Below are positions 34,701 through 41,452 of a DNA stretch of 64,000 bases, in pieces. Within the stretch, counting starts at the first letter, position 1. Each line of letters begins with the position of its first letter. A model generated the notes under the pieces. It was given only the letters and a program-made list of their open reading frames with translations. It was not told the origin of the DNA and did not search any database. The DNA lies in assembly GCF_008065115.1 (NCBI RefSeq), contig NZ_CP042913.1:6335257-6399256 (forward strand). Direction: 5' to 3'. Position numbers and translations under genes: made by a program. Source of the stretch: Bythopirellula goksoeyrii (lineage in GTDB: Bacteria > Planctomycetota > Planctomycetia > Pirellulales > Lacipirellulaceae).

Positions 34701-35427
34701 CCCCAACTATGTCGCCCAGTTTATGAAGTTCAAACCCAACAGCTCCAGCCGCGATTCGACGCATCGCAGGTCCGAGACACAACAAGACCTCGGCGACACC
34801 GGCCTCGACGACTTCTGCGAAGCCCTGCGCATGGCCGCCACCCGCGACGCGATTTCGATGGACGAGTGTGAACAAATCGTTGGCGCTGCCCAAAGTTACG
34901 AATACTGGATGGCCCAGGAATTCGACCACGCCCACGATCATTTTCAATTGGTCGGTGAAGACAATTTCCGTCGCTACTTGCCACTGCCCGAGGTGCGACT
35001 TCGCATCCATCCCGACGACTCGCCGCTTGAAATCTTTGCCCGCGCATTGGCGTCCCGAACCGCTGGTTGTCGCACGGTGGTAAGTTCGCCTCCTGGACTT
35101 GACTCACCTCTAGTAACTCTGCTCGATGACTTAACCGACAGTTGGGCAGGCACCATTGAATTTATCGTAGAGAGCGACGAAGAATTGGCCCAAGCATTGC
35201 GCGAAGGCCACGTCAATCGCCTGCGTTTTGCCAACCCAGACTGTGTGCCTTACCACTTGCGCACCGCCGCCGCCCTCAACGGCGACTACCTCGCAGACAC
35301 TCCTGTAAGCACTCACGGCCGAGTTGAACTACTCTGGTATTTCCAAGAGCAAAGTCTCTCGCATCTCTACCACCGCTACGGCAATCTGGGATCGAGAAGC
35401 GAAGAAGAAAGGGCGGCGGTTCTCTGA
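31711..35427 (+). CDS. putA: Bifunctional proline dehydrogenase / P5C dehydrogenase (PutA)
   Basis: PutA oxidises proline to glutamate in two steps, using FAD then NAD+, at the membrane. The 1238-residue product has the proline dehydrogenase barrel in the first half (VRLVKGANMEMERVEASL, substrate-site YGLVLATQ region, RRLDENTGEENFLRHAF) and the aldehyde dehydrogenase in the second (SPWNFPLAIPCGG, Glu in LLAETGGKNA, Cys in SGQKCSATS). The N-terminal DNA-binding domain of E. coli PutA is absent. The linker at about residues 490-520 is unusual low-complexity DNA (33205-33255). A hairpin of family D follows the stop. Confidence 0.96.
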   Translation: MSQTLSSQTAAEVANRVAALLADFSPDADSPFPVEVQQALFLARQLQLEATALQTPEERRQQAELDRMMQSPGDKTTLMQITDQSFRSRLPHRAADQMIHILDVQGVPRFFSTLDRTLLKGFQSFGAYLPSVSMPFVKEKMQHETANVILPAEEELLSDYLRQRREVGLRMNVNFLGEALLGEEEAERRLQSYLAALQRPELEVLSIKISTIYSQISPLAREHTVSVLCDRLELLLRAATKYQFERHDGTRVPKFVYLDMEEYRDMTLTAEVFMRTLDREGLQQARAGIALQGYIPDSFAMQQEITAWARERHSNGGAPVTIRLVKGANMEMERVEASLHGWPQAPFQDKLDTDANYHRMLQFGIQPENLAAVHLGIASHNLFTLAYGLVLATQAQALDKVQFEMLEGMANHQRRALFDLTQNVLLYAPACRQEEFINAIGYLVRRLDENTGEENFLRHAFRLSVDSPDWQHLAEGFAASFARIESLPNKSRRTQDRSQPSSARPMSPVPRPPFSNEPDTDWCLPHNDAWGQGILAAWKTKCDTHAIEIPLVVGGKEVTADRDRRDSHDPSRARVVVARYSQANAEDAAKAVECANSDPAGWRSLSPDERTTILDRVADTLSTRRGDLMGAMLAEGGKLLTESDPEVSEAIDFCRFYSRSAAEFYGLSEIEAKGRGVVVVVSPWNFPLAIPCGGVAAALAAGNTVILKPASDTVLIAYLLCECFWSAGVPRTALQLLPCSGGTVGQQLVTHEGVNAVILTGGTETALRMLAAKPSMNLLAETGGKNATIVTALADRDLAIKHVLHSAFSHSGQKCSATSLLILESEVYHDSSFRKLLVDAVESLEVGSAWELPTKIGPLIRPPSGELERGLKELEPGESWAVMPRLHVDDNPHLVGPGVKWGVQPGSVTHMTEFFGPLLGVMEARDLHDAIDMVNATGYGLTSGLESLDDREHQLWQEGIRAGNLYINRSTTGAIVLRQPFGGMGKSAVGPGIKAGGPNYVAQFMKFKPNSSSRDSTHRRSETQQDLGDTGLDDFCEALRMAATRDAISMDECEQIVGAAQSYEYWMAQEFDHAHDHFQLVGEDNFRRYLPLPEVRLRIHPDDSPLEIFARALASRTAGCRTVVSSPPGLDSPLVTLLDDLTDSWAGTIEFIVESDEELAQALREGHVNRLRFANPDCVPYHLRTAAALNGDYLADTPVSTHGRVELLWYFQEQSLSHLYHRYGNLGSRSEEERAAVL
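33217..33252 (+). repeat. C-rich low-complexity run in the putA linker
   Basis: Tandem CCCGTCCC / CCATGTCC / CCCGTCC units encode a Pro/Arg/Ser-rich linker (ARPMSPVPRPPF) between the two enzyme domains. The frame is kept. Confidence 0.6.
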
Positions 35428-35431
35428 AGAA

Positions 35432-35457
35432 TTAGCCGGAGGACCACGTCCTCCGGG
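35432..35457. repeat. 9-bp hairpin after putA (family D, copy 2)
   Basis: CCGGAGGAC-CAC-GTCCTCCGG is perfect at 35436-35456 and starts with the TTAGCCGGAGG motif also seen at 3275. It begins 4 nt after the putA stop; it may terminate transcription between convergent genes, without a T-run. Confidence 0.7.
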
Positions 35458-35471
35458 AGCAACTGCGTACT

Positions 35472-36356
35472 CTAAACAGCCATGGCCATGCGGTGGATAT
35501 CCATCGGGCTCAGTCGCGCTAACCAAGTGGTTGTGGGAGCTATCAGCTCTTCAACCCTATCAATCTCATCAGACGTGGCATTGACAGTCCGCCCCCGTGG
35601 CACCGAGGGATCGTAAATTCGCCGGTACTCGTCAAGAACCACACGAGAAGGCTCCAATTCGCAGAATTCCATAATCTGGATAAGCTCTTCTTCACACAAC
35701 TCTTCAAGGCGACATTCAGTATAGCGTCCTTCGGGCAAAGAACGACCGTCGCGGCAAGCCATCTCCACACAAGATCGCCATTGCGCGGCACAGAGTTCGA
35801 GCAGATCCATATCCCGATACATCTGCTCAATCCCTGGCAGACGCGGCCCCCAGGCTGGAGGACCAACCATCCCCGGGGCAAACTGCCCCAGCGCTCTCCT
35901 GCTGAATTCACGAAAATAGTAAGGAGCCTGCCTCAACTCAAGTTCTCTAAGTCGTTGAAATATTCGCTGTGGCTTCATTCCCGTTGAATGGCGAGTCCAG
36001 AAATCACGAATCGAGAGAACCGATTGGACTCCGTCACGGACGATGTGGACAAATATGCAATCTTCCAAGACACGATCAACAAAATTCACACGCAAGCAAT
36101 TGCTAGGTGTTTTTTCAACTAGCCTCGTCGCGCCATGTTCTGCTACCTGACGAGAAAACTCGTTGCGTATATGGCTGCAGACCTCGGGTCTCGCGTCCTT
36201 GGCATGAAGTAGGTCAGATTTCCCATCGTTGCCATACTTCCAAAGAATTCGCGGCTCCTCTGCTAGATAAACTTCTGGGTGGAACTTGAGCAAGTTACTA
36301 AGCAGAGTCGTTCCCGAACGCGGGGAACCCAGTATAACGATGGGTTTTCTCAACAT
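35472..36356 (-). CDS. PAPS-dependent sulfotransferase
   Basis: Sulfotransferases move sulfate from PAPS onto hydroxyl groups of sugars, peptides or lipids. The 294-residue product has the 5'-phosphosulfate loop GSPRSGTTLL at residues 10-19, a PAPS-site region HIVRDGVQSVLS near 119 and a long C-terminal helical part. The ATG at 36356 is the family-like start (LRKPIVILGSPRSG). Planctomycetes carry many sulfatase and sulfotransferase genes. It stands alone, convergent to putA. Confidence 0.88.
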   Translation of the reverse strand: MLRKPIVILGSPRSGTTLLSNLLKFHPEVYLAEEPRILWKYGNDGKSDLLHAKDARPEVCSHIRNEFSRQVAEHGATRLVEKTPSNCLRVNFVDRVLEDCIFVHIVRDGVQSVLSIRDFWTRHSTGMKPQRIFQRLRELELRQAPYYFREFSRRALGQFAPGMVGPPAWGPRLPGIEQMYRDMDLLELCAAQWRSCVEMACRDGRSLPEGRYTECRLEELCEEELIQIMEFCELEPSRVVLDEYRRIYDPSVPRGRTVNATSDEIDRVEELIAPTTTWLARLSPMDIHRMAMAV

Positions 36357-37027
36357 AATTCTATCTCACACGATTCAAAGCCTATGCACGATCTCCAGCC
36401 TCAAGAGCAAGAAATCCTCTTACTGACTATCTATTGAGGATATTGACAAAGCGTGAAATATCGGTGAATGGTAGATGTTGATTTGGTTAATTACCCATTA
36501 GGAATCGGTGAACGGAATCGCTGCACTCAAGTACTACTGCTTGATTGCGAGTTTTGGGGAAAAGGGACATGTATCTCTCGCGTCTCTACCACCGCTATGG
36601 CATTCTGTGATCGCGGAGTTTGGAAGTACGGGCGGCAGTACAATAAATCGAACGGGAAACTCTACTATCCGTGTGGGAAGTGGCGATCTACCAAACTGAA
36701 TAATTTGCAAATAGCCAATAATGCGTCGGTTTTTCACTCCGGATACACGAAGCAGAATTTCGTATACTGCGCCGGCCACTTTGTCCGACGCGGATTAGCA
36801 AATAGCCATTTCCACTAAAGGAGAGTCCCACCGACGCTGTATAGAAAATCGCGGTTTGTGCTCCGGGCGTAACCTTCTTGCTCACTTACCGTAGTCCTGT
36901 ATCCTTGTGCAGCCTTCTTCAATTGACCCTTGTCATCGAATCGCAACGAATCGTTGATTCTCTACTCAAAATGTGAATAATCTCAATGTAATCAAGCATC
37001 CAAGACCGGGAGGCGTAGTATAGAAGC
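36357..37027. other. 671-nt A/T-rich stretch with a fragment of a putA 3' end
   Basis: No complete gene was recognised. Positions 36573-36634 are clearly similar to the last codons of putA (35362-35423): over the first 45 nt, 40 match, and the reading MYLSRLYHRYGIL parallels the putA peptide SLSHLYHRYGNL. Open frames at 36468-36818 (plus) and 36534-36779 (minus) have no protein character and are treated as chance. Confidence 0.6.
36573..36634 (+). pseudogene. Fragment of a duplicated putA C-terminus
   Basis: The DNA matches the end of putA at 35362-35423 with 40 of 45 bases in its first part, then about 22 of 31. It reads YLSRLYHRYGIL before a TGA. Everything upstream of this tail is absent or unrecognisable, so it is a remnant rather than a gene. 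The sulfotransferase gene lies between the two copies. Confidence 0.6.
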
Positions 37028-37858
37028 ATGGCAATGAAGAAAGACCCCCAAGTGCAAGCTCAGAGAGTATCAATCCGGCTTGGGGTTGTCGGTTTAACGC
37101 TTTGCGTAGCAGCCTGTGAGTTGATTGCCGAAGAGCGACTAAACACGAAATTTGACGAAAGAGTCGAGTCAACACCTGATCTTCCACAAGACCAGCGATC
37201 TCTTCCTGGGAACGGCGATCAATATTGCGCTCCTGTCTCGGCAAGCAATGGCCTTATTTGGCTTGCTGAACAGGGCTATCCAAATCTAATGCGAACTAAT
37301 CAAATTGATCTGGCAAAAGAACTTGGTTCGCCATCTTTCATGAATACTTCTGTGAACAATGGCACCGGAGTGAAGGATGTGGGGCTTGGGCTTGGAAAAT
37401 ATGTGACAGTTTGTGGTTATGAAATACAGGATCTTGCTTATCAAAGTTGGCGCTCGAAAAACAAGAGATCAATACGAAAAATCCCTGGCCATGCTAATCC
37501 CGTAAGTATCACAAGAGGTCTTAGGAAGGATAGTATAGTATTATTGAATATTGGGTGGTATAAACAGAGCGGCAATGATTATGAGAGACTGTCGGGACAC
37601 TGGGTCACATTAGCTGGAGCTGGAAAAGAAGACGCACCCATTCTTTTTGTCCACGATCCTTCGGGACGCAGCCCAGAGGGTCAACACGAACGAGTCTCAT
37701 GTAAGCGAATACGTACTGGCAAGTTGGTTGGGTCTGATGAGTACCTGCCGCTGAGTGCAAAGGGAGCATGGCAGTTAGGCGGAGAACTCAAGCTGAAAAC
37801 CAACACCGGTGCAGACACTGCCATTCTAGATGGTGCGATTATGCTGCGGATTAAGTAA
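37028..37858 (+). CDS. Putative C39-like lipoprotein
   Basis: The 276-residue product has an N-terminal hydrophobic stretch ending CVAAC, a possible lipobox with Cys at about residue 31, so it may be a lipoprotein. The mature part shows a papain/C39-like pattern: GDQYCAPVSASNGLIWLAE near residue 63 (Gln, Cys, Asn), GHWVTLAGAG near 193 (His) and VHDPSGR (Asp). This fits a cysteine-peptidase-like fold, but the catalytic assignment is inference. The gene sits in A/T-rich DNA beside the putA fragment, which suggests transfer. No partner gene is near. Confidence 0.6.
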   Translation: MAMKKDPQVQAQRVSIRLGVVGLTLCVAACELIAEERLNTKFDERVESTPDLPQDQRSLPGNGDQYCAPVSASNGLIWLAEQGYPNLMRTNQIDLAKELGSPSFMNTSVNNGTGVKDVGLGLGKYVTVCGYEIQDLAYQSWRSKNKRSIRKIPGHANPVSITRGLRKDSIVLLNIGWYKQSGNDYERLSGHWVTLAGAGKEDAPILFVHDPSGRSPEGQHERVSCKRIRTGKLVGSDEYLPLSAKGAWQLGGELKLKTNTGADTAILDGAIMLRIK

Positions 37859-38201
37859 TCCCACCGATGCTTGCAGCTTCGTTTCACCGCTTCGATCGCC
37901 CTCACCGAATACACTTGCCATCAGCCAAATCCGCAGCGGGTACTTCAATTAACGGCTTGCTCTCTTCGTGGCATTTGCGAACATTCAGGAAATGAAAGAC
38001 CCGGATGATGTGGGACACAAAGTCAGTGACAGCGTATGTAACTCATTGCCTAGAGGAGCGTTACGAAAAACTAACTGCAATTCGATTCATCGTCCGACGC
38101 AGTCATGCTCAGATTTAACAGATCAACACGGATTCCTTGCAGTACTTTTGATCCGCGATAATCCGCTTAATCAGTGTCCATCCGTGTTCCATTTCTTCTT
38201 T
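37859..38201. other. 343-nt intergenic stretch
   Basis: The first part shows no recognisable gene; an open frame at 37968-38324 (plus) runs into the aldo/keto reductase gene in a shadow frame and is rejected. The last part, 38117-38199, is a repeat of family E. Confidence 0.5.
38117..38199. repeat. Degenerate GGATTA/ATCCGC repeat (family E, copy 2)
   Basis: The right half (ATCCGCG-TAATCCGCT..., ending CCATTTCTTCT) matches 7681-7729 closely; the left half is short and eroded. It lies just past the aldo/keto reductase stop. Confidence 0.75.
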
Positions 38202-39242
38202 TTACCTATCCACCTCCCACGGCGCAAACTCTTCCATACCACTGATATTACCCCAGTTCATTTCCATCCACTCACGGGGATAGCCATGGTCAAACGGGAC
38301 CACGTTGGTGAGCCGATCGCGTAACTCCTGCGGCAAGTCCCAATCCCCAGCCGGAAGCCAATCCGCCACCTGCTCTTCGCGCTTCGCACCAACCAATACC
38401 GACGTCACGCGGCGATCGCCCAACAGCCAGGCCAGTGCCACTTGGGCAGCGCTGACGCCCGTTTCCTTGGCGACGGCCACCACTTCGTCGATGATGCGAA
38501 AGCTGTCGTCGTTCCAATAGCGTGGCAAATCCACCGCGGCCCGCAATCCGACCCGAGTACCCTTCTCCGGTCCTTTTTGCTTGTCGTACTTGCCGGCCAA
38601 GAGTCCCCCGGCGATCGCACTCCAGCATAGCATCCCCATTCCTTGATCCGCGGCAGCAGGAAGAACCTCCCGCTCAATGTCGCGCCGCAGCAGATTGTAG
38701 AGATGTTGCGCGCTGACCATGCGCGTGAGTCCCAACTTGTCAGCCAAGGAGTTCGCCTTCACCATCTGCCAGCCGAAGAAATTGCTGCAACCGATATAGC
38801 GTACCTTCCCGCTGCGGACTAGATCGTCCAGAGTGCGCAGGGTTTCTTCCAAAGGGGTAAAAGAATCAAACCCATGCATTTGATAAAGATCAATATGATC
38901 TGTCCCCAGTCGGCGTAGACTCGCTTCGACAGAAGAAAGTATATGCTTCCGCGAGAGCCCCTTGGCATTTGGCGACTCGTTCATGCGAAACCAGCACTTG
39001 GAGGCAATCACCAATTCATCACGATTGTGAGCAGCGATTGCCTTGCCGAGGAAATCCTCAGCAATCCCTTTGGAGTACATGTCGGCGGTGTCAATGAAAT
39101 TGCCGCCCCCTTCGATGAAGCGATTCGTGATGGCAATCGAGGCCGCCTCATCACAGCCCCACCCTTCCATACCGAAGGTCATAGTGCCCAAACAGACGCG
39201 TGAGACCAACAGTCCCGAATTGCCCAGATATCGATATTTCAT
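38202..39242 (-). CDS. Aldo/keto reductase
   Basis: Aldo/keto reductases reduce aldehydes or ketones with NADPH in the cytoplasm. The 346-residue (alpha/beta)8 barrel shows the catalytic tetrad in order: Asp and Tyr in FIDTADMYSKG near 49, Lys in VIASKCW near 82 and His in LYQMHGFD near 122; the cofactor helix is near the C-terminus (SVLVGAKREEQVADWL). Start ATG at 39242 matches the family (KYRYLGNSGLLVSRVCLGTMTFG). It is upstream of the repeat at 38117 and downstream, across a short gap, of the hypothetical gene at 39326. Confidence 0.94.
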   Translation of the reverse strand: MKYRYLGNSGLLVSRVCLGTMTFGMEGWGCDEAASIAITNRFIEGGGNFIDTADMYSKGIAEDFLGKAIAAHNRDELVIASKCWFRMNESPNAKGLSRKHILSSVEASLRRLGTDHIDLYQMHGFDSFTPLEETLRTLDDLVRSGKVRYIGCSNFFGWQMVKANSLADKLGLTRMVSAQHLYNLLRRDIEREVLPAAADQGMGMLCWSAIAGGLLAGKYDKQKGPEKGTRVGLRAAVDLPRYWNDDSFRIIDEVVAVAKETGVSAAQVALAWLLGDRRVTSVLVGAKREEQVADWLPAGDWDLPQELRDRLTNVVPFDHGYPREWMEMNWGNISGMEEFAPWEVDR

Positions 39243-39298
39243 GCGACTTGCTCCACGAATCTGTATCTAGTAGCTGCCATGACTACAGATTCGCAGCA

Positions 39299-39328
39299 AC
39301 GCCCGGGGAATGCAATCCCTAGGCGTTA
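39299..39328. repeat. Inverted repeat (family F, copy 2) supplying a stop codon
   Basis: AACGCC.GGGA.T...AATCCCTAGGCGTT is a diverged copy of the repeat at 719-748. Its GTTACC end reads as the TAA stop of the hypothetical gene on the minus strand. Confidence 0.65.
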
Positions 39329-39709
39329 CCGGCAATCCAGCTTCCCCTGATCTTGCTTGCGCATCTTCCACGCAGCCGCGGCGTATTTTTTATCCAGTCG
39401 CGCTAGACGCAACTTCCGCACGTCGAGAGTCCGCTTGCCTCCCGTGGGGTGCTTCACCAGTACGAAGGGGAGGCACACTGCTTTCACCTTCAGCGGTACG
39501 CCTCCTGAATCGGGTAGATAGGTAATACGCACGGTTTCTTCCCGGTTTCGTGAAAACTCATCGCAGCACCAGAAAAACGAAGGGAAGTCGTAGAACACAT
39601 GCAACAGCGACACGAAGTCCCCCACACGGATTTCCTCCGGCGCAAGAGGTTTCGCTAGCGATAGTTCGCTTTCAGTCTCTTCGAATTGTGCGAGTCGAGA
39701 ATTTGTCAT
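39326..39709 (-). CDS. Conserved hypothetical protein
   Basis: The ATG at 39709 gives 127 residues; the frame is open upstream but overlaps the transporter gene there. It has an N-terminal acidic part (EETESELSLAKPLAPEEIRVGDFV) and a beta-rich core with VSLLHVFYDFPSFFWCCDEF, ITYLPDSGGVPLKVKAVCLPFVLV and a basic C-terminus with RKLRLARLDKKYA. It resembles small planctomycete proteins of unknown function. The last codon and stop fall inside repeat 39299-39328, so the true end may have been altered by the repeat. Confidence 0.7.
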   Translation of the reverse strand: MTNSRLAQFEETESELSLAKPLAPEEIRVGDFVSLLHVFYDFPSFFWCCDEFSRNREETVRITYLPDSGGVPLKVKAVCLPFVLVKHPTGGKRTLDVRKLRLARLDKKYAAAAWKMRKQDQGKLDCR

Positions 39710-39752
39710 AGCAGGGTTAGACAATTCTCGGCCAAAAAGGTTCGTGTGCGGT

Positions 39753-41159
39753 CTATTGCTTAGGGCCTGAAAACACGGAGCCAACCCACATTCCAACTCC
39801 TGCCATCAAGAGGCCGGCAAGTTGCTGGGGAAAATGGTCTCCCAATGGTGTGACCATGAACAGAATCCAAGTGCCTACACCGAGAATGATCGAGGTAATC
39901 GCACCCGTATTGGTCGCTCGCTTCCAATGCAGTCCGCACACCAATGGCACAAACGCCCCGACCAGCGGCACTTGGTAGCTGCTCGACACGAGATCATACA
40001 CCGATGTGCCCTGCATGATGATCGAGTACACCAGCACCCCTGCAGTAAACACCAGCACTGTCAGCCGCATGAGCCGCAATTCTTGAGCATCGCTCATTCT
40101 TGGCCAGACGTTTTTAAGCACGTTCTGCACGAACACGGTCGCCGGTGCCAGGATTGTTGAAGAGGCCGTCGAGAGAATCGCCGACAACAGGGCTCCAAAG
40201 AACATCACCTTGGTCAGTGGCGGCATCTGCGTCATAACAAGAGTCGGCAACACATGCTGTGGATCCTCCTTCACCAGCTCGGCCGTCTCTGTAGGCATGA
40301 TTACGAGACTGCAAGCCACGATAAACATCGGTATGAAAGAGAAAAGCAGATAGCCCGAACCGCCAATGATCGGTCCCCACACGGCGATGTTCTCTCGTTT
40401 GGCCGACATCACCCGCTGAAACACATCTTGCTGCGGAATCGAACCGAGCATGATCGTAATTCCCGCCCCGAGATAGAACATGGTCTCTCGGAATGAGAGT
40501 GGCGGAAAGAATTGGAGCATGCCACGGTGGGCAGCAACCTCGATTACGTGGGTAAATCCTCCCGCCAAATTGCCCGCCATAACTGCAATCGCCACCAGAC
40601 AGAAGACAATGATCACCATCTGGATAGTATCCGTGACGGCCACCGACCACATGCCCCCAAAATAGGTAAACAGCAGCACAACAATCGTCCCAATGCAAGT
40701 GCCAGCAAGAGGGCCGATCACACCGTCAGTTAACAGCGAGAAGACCAACCCCATTGCCGTGATCTGTGCCGCGACCCATCCCAAATAGGAGATGAGACTC
40801 ACCCCCGAGCAAAACAATTCCACGGCCACACCATAGCGCTGGCGATAAAAATCGTTGATCGTCAGCAGCGACATGCGATAGAGTTTTCGAGCGAAGAACA
40901 GCCCCACCAGAATCAAACAAAACGACGCCCCCCACGGATCCTCGACAGTTTCAACCATCCCCCCTTCAAGAAACTTTGCCGGGATGCCAATCACCGTCTC
41001 CGACCCAAACCAAGTTGCGAACGTGGTGCCAACAATCACCCCCATCGGCAGTGCCCGCCCCGCCACGGTATAGTCCGCCGTATTCTTAACCCGCCGCGCA
41101 AACCACAACCCCATGGCAATCGAGGCAAGCAGATAGAGGGTGACGAAGAGGATGAGCAT
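39753..41159 (-). CDS. Sodium:solute symporter (SSS family)
   Basis: SSS proteins import sugars, amino acids or other solutes with sodium. The 468-residue product has about 12-13 membrane helices and family signs: the N-terminal FARRVKNTADYTVAGRALP, the helix-3 SETVIGIPAKFLEGG with the substrate-side Gly pattern, WVAAQITAMG and a late SASSTILAPATVFVQN. Start ATG at 41159 fits. Substrate cannot be named from sequence alone. It is preceded on the same strand by nothing and overlaps the upstream extension of the 39326 gene. Confidence 0.93.
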   Translation of the reverse strand: MLILFVTLYLLASIAMGLWFARRVKNTADYTVAGRALPMGVIVGTTFATWFGSETVIGIPAKFLEGGMVETVEDPWGASFCLILVGLFFARKLYRMSLLTINDFYRQRYGVAVELFCSGVSLISYLGWVAAQITAMGLVFSLLTDGVIGPLAGTCIGTIVVLLFTYFGGMWSVAVTDTIQMVIIVFCLVAIAVMAGNLAGGFTHVIEVAAHRGMLQFFPPLSFRETMFYLGAGITIMLGSIPQQDVFQRVMSAKRENIAVWGPIIGGSGYLLFSFIPMFIVACSLVIMPTETAELVKEDPQHVLPTLVMTQMPPLTKVMFFGALLSAILSTASSTILAPATVFVQNVLKNVWPRMSDAQELRLMRLTVLVFTAGVLVYSIIMQGTSVYDLVSSSYQVPLVGAFVPLVCGLHWKRATNTGAITSIILGVGTWILFMVTPLGDHFPQQLAGLLMAGVGMWVGSVFSGPKQ

Positions 41160-41452
41160 GGTTGTTGCGGGACTTGTGGAAGGGTACGCAAGCGATAGCC
41201 TCCGACCGATAGGAATAACCTATCAGGAAAGCAAGAGGAATGACAATCCAGTCCAATAAACCAGAAACTATTTGTATCGGGAAAAAGCATTGGTAAGATG
41301 TGAAGTTGACAGGCAGGCTGCTGAGAGCATCAAAATTGACTGGTCGATTGCGAAAAGCGTCTCTTGCATCGTCTTTCTGCGGTCCAAACCCTTTTCGTGA
41401 GAGGTACATCTTGTCAAGCAGTTTCGTATACAAGCCTAGTGTCCGATTTGTA
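41160..41452. other. Intergenic DNA with a 30-nt tandem repeat
   Basis: Between divergent genes lie two adjacent, diverged copies of about 30 nt (41303-41332 and 41333-41362) that both read KLTGRL-type peptide in one frame. An open frame runs from GTG 41300 into the TPR gene, but no signal peptide could follow it sensibly, so this is treated as non-coding. Confidence 0.55.

Noticed and set aside
36468-36818. Hypothetical genes in the A/T-rich stretch (also 36534-36779 minus)
   Set aside because: Residue patterns are not protein-like, no ribosome-binding site is seen, and the frames overlap each other and the putA fragment.
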